From Nitrososphaeraceae archaeon (lineage in GTDB: Archaea > Thermoproteota > Nitrososphaeria > Nitrososphaerales > Nitrososphaeraceae), in NCBI GenBank assembly GCA_030038695.1, contig JASHSN010000527.1:1-5097 (forward strand): a stretch of 5,097 nucleotides of DNA. The letters are read 5' to 3'. Both the position numbers and the translations under genes were made by a program. Under the pieces are notes generated by a model, which saw only the letters and a list, made by a program, of their open reading frames with translations, had not been told where the DNA came from and did not search any database. Positions 1 to 5,097 of this stretch are shown here, piece after piece (the stretch's first letter is position 1; every line of letters begins with the position of its first letter).

Positions 1-692
1 GACGAATCTACCATGTATCTTGACGCGATGCTAATCCCTCCCGCAATCCCGATATAGAGAAATATTCGGATTCCAACTACCGTTAAAAGAGAAGGGATTA
101 TGAGTGTCAGGGCAGGGATTAGCGGTAGCACGTGATGTTCTGCGAAACTACCATCAGGTGGAAGATTTACAAAAGGTACTAAGAAGATTTGTAGAAGTAA
201 TCCAAGTCCGATTTCGTGCCCTTCTAGCAAGTAAACAGCACTGATTCCAAATATCAGATTAGAAAATAATGGTGCAAATAAGACCGCCTTTGTTATCTGC
301 CATAATATGAAACTTCTTTTCGTGATTTTGAATTCCGGATAACGTACTAAGAGCTTGGAGGGTCTGGAGGACACCGTTGAGTAAGATGCAGTTGACGAAG
401 AGAATGAAGAAGGATGCTGAGATGAGGATGGATCATAATTTCTATGCTTCAAAAAGTTGACGATTAAGTGGATGGCATACCAAGTGATGGAGTTTCTGTG
501 CCGATAATCAACTCTTACTACAGCAATGCTGCAGAGTATAAGACCTGAAACTATTGAGTAAAAGAAAGGCTTTGTGAAAACGTTCCCGAATTCCACAACA
601 TTCATGAGAAGGTTTACGGACTCGCTACTGGCTATCGAAAATATGATTAGGCCAATTATCACAAATATTGCTATACAGATAATTCTCCACAT
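1..692 (-). CDS. Multi-pass membrane protein, N-terminal part (runs off left edge)
   Basis: The minus-strand frame is open without a stop from 692 to the window edge, giving 230 codons; the C-terminus lies outside. I do not recognise the family. The product begins MWRIICIAIF and has a hydrophobic N-terminal segment (about residues 4-21) and a second one (43-61). A long polar loop (62-125) follows, with a Ser-rich stretch at 89-111. Hydrophobic segments return at about 134-156, 160-176 and 189-220, with the motifs LPPDGSFAEHHVLP (177-190) and a basic/aromatic patch before the third segment. It is therefore an integral membrane protein with at least five helices. The ATG at 692 was chosen because it is the first in frame; a TTG at 737 would add 15 residues ending RFK, and an in-frame stop lies upstream of it. 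No Shine-Dalgarno is visible. A 62-codon plus-strand frame over 574-762 is its shadow. Coding status is confident; function is unknown. Confidence 0.85.
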   Translation of the reverse strand, partial: MWRIICIAIFVIIGLIIFSIASSESVNLLMNVVEFGNVFTKPFFYSIVSGLILCSIAVVRVDYRHRNSITWYAIHLIVNFLKHRNYDPSSSQHPSSFSSSTASYSTVSSRPSKLLVRYPEFKITKRSFILWQITKAVLFAPLFSNLIFGISAVYLLEGHEIGLGLLLQIFLVPFVNLPPDGSFAEHHVLPLIPALTLIIPSLLTVVGIRIFLYIGIAGGISIASRYMVDS

Positions 693-770
693 CTTGAATC
701 TTGGCGTGCCACTATCTTCGCTAAAGGCGTTCCACAAAACCGTCTGCTCTAGTAGTTACTAAACCCTCTC

Positions 771-784
771 TTTAATGTATATGT
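771..784 (-). promoter_or_regulatory. Possible TATA element for the left-edge membrane protein
   Basis: Read on the minus strand, this is ACATATACATTAAA, an AT-rich TATA-like box. An archaeal start site about 25 bases downstream would fall near 752. That gives a leader of about 15 bases to the TTG at 737, or about 60 bases to the ATG at 692. It is a single weak motif match in AT-rich DNA. Confidence 0.25.
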
Positions 785-1161
785 TCTTGATTCACTATTC
801 CTAGGATGTGCTGTTGCAAACTGTACCGCATTCTCATGTGCTGAGTGGAGACTGTTGAGGTCCACTGGTGAGCGTATCTACCCTTCAGGCAGCGCGTGAA
901 GACGTGTACCAGTCGAGATATCCTTTAACAATGATCGGTGCAGGGTCAACTCCACCACATTTAAATTAAAAAATGGCTTTTGTTGACGATATAGGCTGGT
1001 TTGCTATACACCATTCCTTTGTCGGACCGACAAATTTCTTTCCAGTCTCAATAGCGGCAATAAATTATTCCCTGAGCCAAGAATATTTTGGCTCATAAAT
1101 TTTGACAGACATACTCTCTTCTATATAAGAGAAATAGCATCACTACCGACTATGTATCTTA
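785..1161. other. Gene-poor stretch with weak coding remnants
   Basis: No intact gene is visible. The strongest hint is a minus-strand frame at 966-1112 that starts with ATG (MSVKIYEPKYSWLRE), meets one TAA, then reads 32 more codons, including TGKKFVGPTKEW, to a TAA. The same frame continues with GGVDPAPIIVKGYLDW before further stops. I do not recognise these strings; they could be an eroded gene or chance. Bases 830-950 are visibly richer in G and C than their surroundings and are open for more than 40 codons on the plus strand (ending at the TGA near 901), with no family resemblance. No tRNA-like cloverleaf or box C/D motif was seen. Confidence 0.3.
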
Positions 1162-1503
1162 TCAGATGTCAAACTGCGCCTTTATTTCATCGATAGAAAA
1201 ACCTTCTACTGCTCCTGTAGATCCATAACCTCCATTGTTAACGGCTATATTGATTCTTCTCTGCTTAGCTACGATTATATCGATAGTATCTGATATGTCG
1301 AGCTGTACGAATTCAAGTGCTCAAATTATCTTTTTTTTGCAAAACCTACTATTTTGTATGATTTATCATGGTTTCTCATAGTTGCATACGTATAAAATCA
1401 AGCTCTTGCAAGCATCAGAGATTTCGAATCCTATACCACTAGAACTACCTGTCACAAGCAGAGTATTTTTCTGTTTCGTATTACCATTTCTAGGATCGTG
1501 CAT
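1162..1503 (-). pseudogene. Short-chain dehydrogenase/reductase (SDR), truncated and frameshifted
   Basis: Classical SDRs are NAD(P)-dependent Rossmann-fold oxidoreductases of about 250-280 residues. Starting at an ATG at 1503, the frame gives MHDPRNGNTKQK, then LLVTGSSSGIGFE, the TGxxxGIG dinucleotide-binding motif. The match then moves to another frame (LMLARA, stop at 1400-1398, FYTYATMRN, GFAKKR). At a run of eight A on the coding strand (1331-1338) it returns to the first frame: after a TGA at 1323-1321 come ALEFVQLDIS, then RINIAVNNGGYGSTGAVEG and SIDEIKAQFDI, ending at TGA 1164-1162. NNGGYG corresponds to the family NNAG motif with Ala replaced by Gly. Two frameshifts and two internal stops are therefore needed. 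The catalytic YxxxK half is absent, and I could not find it downstream. The gene is dead; its former substrate cannot be told. A 63-codon ATG frame at 1366-1557 is just part of this relic. Confidence 0.85.
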
Positions 1504-1622
1504 GATAACGTTACGACAATTGACAAGTACTAGACTTTTAGAATCCTGATAGGACACAATTTGAAGATATCGTTACCGATCATGCAGATAAACTACAGAA
1601 ATACGAAACCAAACGATCTAAT

Positions 1623-2075
1623 CTAGATAGGCACGACCAATCTGTCAAGTTGATAATTAGGCCTTAATGTTGGTTCAGGCTGGCGCTTTTTTGGACATTG
1701 AATATTGATACAGAAGTCCCACGGACTTTTCCCTGTATAGTTAGTCCTTATTATAGACTATTCTTCGTCGTAGTTTGTATTCCACCTTTCTGTGACAGTG
1801 GAGTGGTTGCACATACTAGAGGAATAATTATACTCCTCGTAGAACAGTCCACGAATTTCTTGTCTGATATGCTTTGCTACACACGGGAAGTCCCTAACAC
1901 GTGGAGTTGACTAATTATCACTGCTTCAGTTTTTATCTCAATTTCCTTTCTTAAAGGTTCTCATCGTTCTCTTAAATTCGTCTATTGCGTTTTCAATTAC
2001 AAGACTACTTTCTGACCTTGCCTGATTCGATTTGATCGAACCATTCTTCCAGAGATCAAGATCGGTATATACTAA
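1623..2075 (-). pseudogene. Decayed gene, C-terminal part resembling an integrase-type transposase
   Basis: Three overlapping minus-strand segments read as one eroded protein. Segment 2075-1938 gives SESSLVIENAIDEFKRTMRT and a stop. An adjacent frame gives EPLRKEIEIKTEAVIISQL then VLGTSRV. The longest segment, 1910-1623, reads STPRVRDFPCVAKHIRQEI, later TERWNTNYDEE, one in-frame TAG, then NYTGKSPWDF and QPEPTLRPNYQLDRL before a TAG. The pattern of Trp-Asn, Tyr and Glu followed by G-K-S-P-W-D-F is like the end of the DDE integrase core in IS481/IS3-type transposases (general form YNxxRPHxxLxGxTPxEF). That comparison is from memory and is the weak step. No terminal inverted repeats or target duplication were recognised, and the catalytic DDE residues are not visible. 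The plus-strand 70-codon frame at 1698-1910 is most likely a shadow. Decayed coding DNA is fairly likely; the transposase identity is tentative. Confidence 0.4.
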
Positions 2076-2758
2076 TTATGTGTGTCTTTAAACATTGATC
2101 GGATTATTCAAAATCCTAATTCCGTAGCATTAGTTCACATCGCTGCGTGTGGTCGTACTAGTAATTTCTTAAGATTATATATGAGATGACTCCAACACCC
2201 GCGGGATTGTGCTTCAGTTTTTCTCCCGTTGGGTAAATCGAGGAATGTGTTGGATCAGCCTTCATTCGGCTAGAAATTGTCTATTACAAGGTTTTTAGAG
2301 GTATATCCTCTTTTTGAATGGTTCGAGATGATTTTCTTACGGTTTCTTGACGTGGGCAGTTGCTCTGCCTATGCATATTACAGCGACGGACAAGAAGAGA
2401 GAACCGCAGATGTGTAATGTTTGAACGAAAAGTCCTTGGATAGAAAATCAGTTCAGTAATGTGCTTCGCAACAATTAGCGTATAGCTTGGGTGAAAGCTG
2501 AGCTATATGCTTCCTTCTGCAGATCAGCCAGGCTAAAAGGAGCAGGGGTGGTTGGCACAGCTTGAGCCTAAACGGCATTATACTACGAAAACAACATCGA
2601 TTCAGAACTTGTTTATTTCGCGAAAAATAACATGACAAAAATCCTGTTTGTTACCAACTTTTTTTATTAATTGCATATCCGTAGCATAAAATTAGAATTA
2701 ATTGGAATTTCCTAATTTGTGGTCCTAGAGAATCCATAAGAACCAAACACTAGAAACA
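2076..2758. other. Gene-poor stretch, probably further eroded sequence
   Basis: No intact gene is supported. On the minus strand, 2265-2158 gives a 35-codon ATG frame (MKADPTHSSIYPTGEK, then AGVGVISYIILRNY). The same frame continues, interrupted by stops, into SLEEWFDQIESGKVR at about 2050-2005, so it may be the upstream part of the relic at 1623-2075. A second minus-strand frame, 2502-2284, is open for 72 codons without an ATG start and ends QKEDIPLKTL; its family is unknown. A 61-codon ATG frame at 2453-2638 has a Cys- and Leu-rich composition without any family resemblance and looks like chance. Bases 2640-2758 are AT-rich spacer with a T-run at 2659-2665. Confidence 0.35.
2477..2511. repeat. 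Inverted repeat, 11-bp stem with 13-base loop
   Basis: The left arm AGCGTATAGCT (2477-2487) pairs with the right arm AGCTATATGCT (2501-2511) over 11 positions, with one G-T pair and no gap. It lies in the gene-poor zone about 250 bases downstream of the 2759-3052 gene on that gene's strand, too far to be its obvious terminator. It could be part of an unrecognised structured RNA, a mobile-element end or a protein-binding palindrome. The stem is directly visible; no role can be assigned. Confidence 0.5.
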
Positions 2759-3052
2759 CTATGTTTTTGCCGGATTTTCATTCTTTCTGCTCAGTCGCAC
2801 TACCTCTCTCTCTAATAGTCTTGCATAATGTTCATAACATTCAACTAGTTTTCCCCTGATGTTTGCTATCTGCATAGACGCGTTTAATGCTTCAAGACAG
2901 CTCTCGAGGGATCTTTCGGACGCAAAGTTGTTCATCGCCTTACTAAAGGTATTTAGCATGTTTCTTTCTTCAGAACTTTGTTCGTTAATTGTATTTGCGA
3001 GCTCATCTACAGAAGGAGAAATAAAATTTTTGTCCTTAGACCACCTTGTCAT
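2759..3052 (-). CDS. Small alpha-helical protein of unknown function (97 aa)
   Basis: I do not recognise this protein. It is soluble, charged and predicted almost wholly helical: a short polar N-terminus (1-13), a helix at about 14-44 containing SVDELANTINEQSSEERN, and a longer helical stretch at about 46-90 with a heptad-like spread of Leu, Ile and Val and the sequence ECYEHYARLLEREVVRL. The tail is basic and polar (SRKNENPAKT). It has no signal peptide, membrane segment or zinc-binding motif. A helical hairpin or coiled-coil bundle, perhaps oligomeric, is the natural inference. The ATG at 3052 is the first in frame. No Shine-Dalgarno precedes it; a weak TATA-like CTTAATTG at 3082-3075 sits about 26 bases upstream, which would fit leaderless transcription. 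It is transcribed away from the reductase across a 172-base gap. The 82-codon frame on the opposite strand (2859-3107) is judged a shadow because the minus reading has normal soluble-protein composition. Confidence 0.7.
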   Translation of the reverse strand: MTRWSKDKNFISPSVDELANTINEQSSEERNMLNTFSKAMNNFASERSLESCLEALNASMQIANIRGKLVECYEHYARLLEREVVRLSRKNENPAKT

Positions 3053-3178
3053 GCGTGCGATTGGTGTATGTAAGCAATTAAGATTTACTATTCGCCATCA
3101 TTCATAACCATACATCTTACGCATATAGTAGGTCAAGGTGTTTAGATATGTAAACCAGTTAAACCCGATCCTGGGAAC

Positions 3179-3197
3179 AAATATATTCATTTATAAG
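3179..3197 (+). promoter_or_regulatory. TATA-box region for the ferredoxin-NADP reductase gene
   Basis: Two overlapping TATA-like elements lie upstream of the ATG at 3225: AAATATATT (centred near 3183) and ATTTATAAG (centred near 3193). Given the usual archaeal spacing of about 25 bases, they predict starts near 3208 and 3218. The first would put the Shine-Dalgarno at 3214-3218 inside the transcript; the second would give an almost leaderless mRNA. Confidence 0.5.
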
Positions 3198-3213
3198 CGA
3201 CGGAATTAAATCT

Positions 3214-3218
3214 GGTGA
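3214..3218 (+). promoter_or_regulatory. Shine-Dalgarno GGTGA before the reductase start
   Basis: GGTGA is complementary to the archaeal 16S rRNA 3' end (UCACC core) and lies six bases before the ATG at 3225, a normal spacing. It supports that ATG as the start. Whether it is used depends on which TATA element sets the mRNA 5' end. Confidence 0.5.
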
Positions 3219-3224
3219 CAGAGT

Positions 3225-4070
3225 ATGGTAGTCGACAACAAGGGCAGAATCACGTATGTCCGAGTTCTAAAAGAGGATCTTTCTATTATCCGGGTTTCAC
3301 CGTTAGACAGCCAGGCTATTCCAGACTTCAAAGCAGGTCAATTTGTTACTTTGGGGAGCCATATTTCTAGCGAGAATAAGATAATACGTAGAGCTTATTC
3401 TATTGCTTCGCCTCCGCATCAAAAAAAATATTTCGAATTGCTCATCAGATGGGTTCGAAAGCCTCTCCCAGGCCGACTAACAACGGAACTATTTAACAAG
3501 AAGGAGAATGACGAAGTTATTTGGGTAAAACCGGTAGGACTGTTTACTATTAATGAAAAAATGCATGATGGTTCTCCTGATAACAGAAGGTTGGTTCTTA
3601 TGGGAGGAGGTACAGGTTTGGCCCCATTTATCTCCTATTCTTTGCACCTAAAAGCGATCCAAAGTCGTCGAGAGATAATTGTCTTACACGGAGCGAGTTA
3701 CGTAGATGAGCTGAGTTACAGGGAATTGTTGACCGACTTGGAAGAAGAAAGCCTGGATAAAGGTAAGGATAAATGGAACTTCAAGTACAGAGCTAGCATT
3801 AGCAGACCACAAGAGTGGTTCAATAGATCCTGGGGAGGACTGAAAGGAAGAGTTGAATCATTCTTAAAATTGGACTCAGGCAACGACCGTTCGACTCTAG
3901 AAGAACTTGTCGGTGAAAAGATAACGCCAGAAAACACTTCCTTTTATGTCTGTGGGTGGCAGGGAACTGTTGACGGAGCCTTACACTACTTGGTTCCAAA
4001 AGGATTTGTGACCGAACGTAATAAGAGAAAAGATGGCAGCTTTGATATCAAGTTCGAATCGTATGGATAA
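3225..4070 (+). CDS. Ferredoxin/flavodoxin--NADP+ reductase (FNR family, 281 aa)
   Basis: This is an FAD enzyme that passes electrons between NADP(H) and a ferredoxin or flavodoxin in the cytoplasm. The order of motifs is that of the FNR family. The N-terminal flavin-binding barrel has AGQF (37-40), RAYSIAS (56-62, the RxYS flavin-binding signature) and PGRLTTELF (82-90). The C-terminal nucleotide-binding domain has LMGGGTGLAPF (125-135, NADP-binding loop), LHGASYVDELSYREL (154-168) and FYVCGWQGTVDGAL (240-253) with the conserved Cys-Gly pair. The end, GFVTER then KRKDGSFDIKFESYG, resembles the GFVxER tail of bacterial-type FPR proteins followed by a short extension. Length is normal for the family (about 250-300), and no key motif is missing. 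It is monocistronic by appearance, with its own TATA region and Shine-Dalgarno. No ferredoxin or flavodoxin gene is beside it, so partner and physiological direction are open; supplying reduced ferredoxin or NADPH for biosynthesis is the usual role. Closely related oxygenase reductases are an alternative, but there is no fused 2Fe-2S domain. Confidence 0.93.
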   Translation: MVVDNKGRITYVRVLKEDLSIIRVSPLDSQAIPDFKAGQFVTLGSHISSENKIIRRAYSIASPPHQKKYFELLIRWVRKPLPGRLTTELFNKKENDEVIWVKPVGLFTINEKMHDGSPDNRRLVLMGGGTGLAPFISYSLHLKAIQSRREIIVLHGASYVDELSYRELLTDLEEESLDKGKDKWNFKYRASISRPQEWFNRSWGGLKGRVESFLKLDSGNDRSTLEELVGEKITPENTSFYVCGWQGTVDGALHYLVPKGFVTERNKRKDGSFDIKFESYG

Positions 4071-4122
4071 CGATAATATCAACAATGACCATCATTTAAC
4101 CTAAATTGGATCAAGCCCGTAT

Positions 4123-4131
4123 CCTTATATC
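4123..4131 (+). promoter_or_regulatory. TATA box, leaderless-type promoter of the 4154 gene
   Basis: CCTTATATC is centred about 27 bases before the ATG at 4154, the archaeal distance from TATA box to transcription start. This predicts a leaderless mRNA beginning at or next to the start codon. The lack of a convincing Shine-Dalgarno before that ATG agrees with this. It indicates that the gene is transcribed independently of the reductase upstream. Confidence 0.55.
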
Positions 4132-4153
4132 ACGGAGAATTCAGAGCTAGTCT

Positions 4154-4495
4154 ATGAAATTCGAATTTGAAGAGTTTTCCTGCATAGAGGACGTTTTTCT
4201 ATACCTTGTATCAGTTGCACCCTACATGAAACAGGTTCTTCCTGTAAGCTCATACAAGGGCTATGTTTTTTCAATAGTGCCTTTGACTCCTCTATCCGGA
4301 GATGTACTGATGATGGTCTATACTAAGGGTAACATCAATGCAGGGATGGTGGAGTTTGATATCTCTACTAAAAAATACAAGTCAGTCACTTCGGTGGAAC
4401 GAGCGGATAAAAATTATTTTATTATTCTGACACCGAAGACCGCGAGCGTAGCAGATGGCGCCATCGCACAGTTGGAATCAAAATCCAACCTGTGA
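4154..4495 (+). CDS. Small alpha/beta protein of unknown function (113 aa)
   Basis: I do not recognise this family. The protein is soluble with no signal peptide. An acidic, aromatic start (MKFEFEEF) leads into a probable helix (about 11-27, ending in PYMKQVL). Several probable beta strands follow: 36-43 (GYVFSIVPL), 49-57 (GDVLMMVYT), 63-69 (AGMVEFD) and 87-92 (NYFIIL). The C-terminus is polar (QLESKSNL). There is a single Cys (10) and no recognisable catalytic or metal-binding motif. Composition and fold pattern suggest a real small domain, possibly a ligand-binding or regulatory one, but that is only inference. It lies 83 bases after the reductase on the same strand with its own TATA box at the leaderless distance, so it is probably not in one operon with it. 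It converges with the gene entering from the right edge. Confidence 0.75.
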   Translation: MKFEFEEFSCIEDVFLYLVSVAPYMKQVLPVSSYKGYVFSIVPLTPLSGDVLMMVYTKGNINAGMVEFDISTKKYKSVTSVERADKNYFIILTPKTASVADGAIAQLESKSNL

Positions 4496-4630
4496 GCTAC
4501 CGCTGATCATGAGTGCATCGCTTACTATACTAGCAAGAGTTCTGGGCTTGGATAAGCCCACAGTTATCGCAGCTTCTGCCATTATTAGAGGAACCTGAGA
4601 TACTTTAGATGGAAAGCTGCCAAGGTCCAT
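4478..4630 (-). CDS. Possible 50-aa ORF, or antisense shadow
   Basis: A minus-strand ATG frame (MDLGSFPSKVSQVPLIMAEA at the start, ending SSQVGF) of 50 codons overlaps the last 18 bases of the 4154 gene tail-to-tail. An AT-rich element, ATTATATTTATT, lies about 50 bases upstream on this strand, so a short leader is possible. Against it, the opposite strand is also open here: GLDKPTVIAASAIIRGT, a TGA, then DTLDGKLPRSII. That could equally be a remnant of a plus-strand gene. I recognise neither reading. At most one is real, and both may be chance. Confidence 0.2.
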   Translation of the reverse strand: MDLGSFPSKVSQVPLIMAEAAITVGLSKPRTLASIVSDALMISGSSQVGF

Positions 4631-4661
4631 TATCTGATGCTAGAATCACTTTTTGTTCTAG

Positions 4662-4784
4662 ATGAGTGCTCAAAATAAATATAATTTTTTTTAACCGGAC
4701 AAAGAGATTATAAAATCATTAGTTTCTTCTGCTAAACAGGCGTTGGGTATATCTGCAATAATGAAAAAAGTAGCTAGCCGATAG
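4662..4784 (+). pseudogene. Possible eroded small ORF
   Basis: A plus-strand ATG frame reads MSAQNKYNFF, hits a TAA within the run of eight T, then continues in the same frame as PDKEIIKSLVSSAKQALGI and SAIMKKVASR to a TAG. The second part has the balance of Lys, Ile, Ser and Ala expected of a coding helix. A family is not recognised. It may be a dead fragment or chance in a short spacer. Confidence 0.2.
4685..4692 (+). terminator. Run of eight T, candidate archaeal terminator
   Basis: Archaeal RNA polymerase often stops at T-runs. This one lies about 190 bases after the stop of the 4154 gene. It follows a small hairpin (CTAGAA at 4640-4645 pairing with TTCTAG at 4656-4661, loop of ten bases). 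The distance from the gene and the gap between hairpin and T-run make it a moderate candidate only. Confidence 0.3.
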
Positions 4785-4794
4785 CATAAACATC

Positions 4795-4850
4795 AATCCG
4801 TAACGGGACATGAGGTCAAGGACGTGGCATAGGTGAAGCCGTTACGGATT
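4795..4850 (-). terminator. 12-bp perfect hairpin enclosing the stop codon of the right-edge gene
   Basis: AATCCGTAACGG and CCGTTACGGATT (4795-4806 and 4839-4850) pair perfectly over 12 bases, with a 32-base loop. On the minus strand the 5' arm lies in the last codons of the right-edge gene (Lys-Ser-Val-Thr-Ala), the TGA (4818-4816) is in the loop, and the 3' arm is in the untranslated tail. A U6 run follows at 4769-4764, about 26 bases beyond the stem. A terminator or mRNA 3'-end stabilising element is the simplest reading. The stem is plainly visible; the role is inference. Confidence 0.5.
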
Positions 4851-5097
4851 TCTTTCTAGCATATCTGTCAACAATGTCGTCTGGAGTCTGACCATTGAAA
4901 AGAGTCTTGCATAATCCGCGAAGATATCTCATTATGCCCCAGGTCCCAGCTTTGATTAGTAGTGCCATGAATATTTTCATTGCAGGACCATATGTTTTAT
5001 TTCTTATAATAATCGGAATAATGTCGTTTATAACCCATAGGTTGTGCTGCCAGCATTTCCAGAATAACGTGAACTGCGCCTCGTTGAGATTGCCAAA
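4816..5097 (-). CDS. C-terminal 93 residues of an unidentified protein (runs off right edge)
   Basis: The minus-strand frame is open from the window edge to the TGA at 4818-4816 (94 codons including the stop); the start lies outside. The visible part reads FGNLNEAQFTLFWKCWQHNL, then a hydrophobic stretch WVINDIIPIIIRN (21-33). An amphipathic, partly hydrophobic helix follows (38-66, PAMKIFMALLIKAGTWGIMR and on to CKTLF), then NGQTPDDIVDRYARKK and a Pro-rich end (SPMPRP). The balanced composition with many Trp, Lys and Asp residues makes it clearly coding. I do not recognise the family; the helical, aromatic C-terminus could belong to a large cytoplasmic enzyme or a peripheral membrane protein, and no diagnostic motif decides. 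There is no internal ATG early enough to suggest a short independent gene. It is convergent with the 4154 gene and ends within a strong hairpin. Confidence 0.8.
   Translation of the reverse strand, partial: FGNLNEAQFTLFWKCWQHNLWVINDIIPIIIRNKTYGPAMKIFMALLIKAGTWGIMRYLRGLCKTLFNGQTPDDIVDRYARKKSVTASPMPRP

Noticed and set aside
574..762. Plus-strand 62-codon ATG frame
   Set aside because: It lies opposite the continuous minus-strand membrane protein frame, which is far longer and has clear membrane segments; the region 5' of the minus ATG explains the rest.
860..940. Possible structured RNA or tRNA in the GC-richer patch, with ACTGGT and ACCAGT arms
   Set aside because: Only six base pairs, no tRNA T-arm signature or box motifs.
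1542..1667. Plus-strand 41-codon open stretch (EDIVTDHADKLQKYETKRSN and on)
   Set aside because: It has no start codon and no recognised family, and it lies opposite the tail of the transposase-like relic; too short to support.
1922..2222. 13-base direct repeat TGCTTCAGTTTTT at 1922-1934 and 2210-2222
   Set aside because: It is short and T-rich, with no extension on either side; it could be chance and does not flank a recognisable element.
2535..2640. Plus-strand string GAGVVGTA, resembling a Rossmann GxGxxG motif
   Set aside because: Stops follow at once and no further dehydrogenase sequence is found on either side.
2859..3107. Plus-strand 82-codon frame, hydrophobic and Ser/Leu-rich
   Set aside because: It is antisense to the 97-residue helical protein, whose composition is that of a normal soluble protein; the plus reading looks like a shadow.
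3716..3937. Minus-strand 73-codon frame
   Set aside because: It lies inside the clearly identified reductase gene on the other strand.
4795..4920. Plus-strand string SVTG followed in another frame by GQGRGIGEAVTDFF, resembling an SDR glycine motif
   Set aside because: The minus strand here is a well-formed coding end with a clean stop, and the plus reading needs a frameshift exactly in the motif; treated as coincidence.

Overview
The window looks like a piece of a low-coding-density archaeal chromosome, most plausibly an ammonia-oxidising thaumarchaeon of the Nitrososphaera/Nitrosocosmicus type. This is inferred, not proven. The grounds are TATA-like boxes about 26-27 bases before start codons, which suits leaderless or nearly leaderless archaeal transcripts; a GGTGA Shine-Dalgarno; moderately AT-rich DNA; long stretches of decayed genes; and an archaeal/bacterial-style ferredoxin-NADP reductase. 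No rRNA, tRNA, CRISPR array or intact insertion sequence is visible.

Layout from left to right. Bases 1-692 (minus strand) encode the N-terminal 230 residues of a multi-pass membrane protein that runs off the left edge. From about 740 to 2758 there is no intact gene, but this is not featureless DNA. It holds a broken short-chain dehydrogenase (1162-1503, minus), a multiply disrupted gene whose last part resembles the C-terminus of an integrase-type transposase (1623-2075, minus), several weaker open stretches, and an 11-bp hairpin (2477-2511). A small helical protein of unknown function (2759-3052, minus) is followed by the best-identified gene, a divergently transcribed ferredoxin/flavodoxin-NADP+ reductase (3225-4070, plus). 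An 83-base gap with its own leaderless-type promoter precedes a 113-residue protein of unknown function (4154-4495, plus). After a 320-base stretch with possible remnants and T-runs, the C-terminal 93 residues of a gene on the minus strand enter from the right edge (4816-5097). Its stop codon sits in the loop of a 12-bp perfect hairpin.

How the genes work together: nothing here forms a clear operon. The reductase has its own promoter, and no ferredoxin or flavodoxin gene adjoins it, so its electron partner must be encoded elsewhere. The 4154 gene also has its own promoter and converges with the right-edge gene. The decayed zone, with a transposase-like relic next to a dead dehydrogenase, suggests an old insertion site where genes are eroding. 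I did not find convincing evidence for a new multi-gene system. The best leads are the hairpin enclosing a stop codon and the reconstruction of the two pseudogenes.
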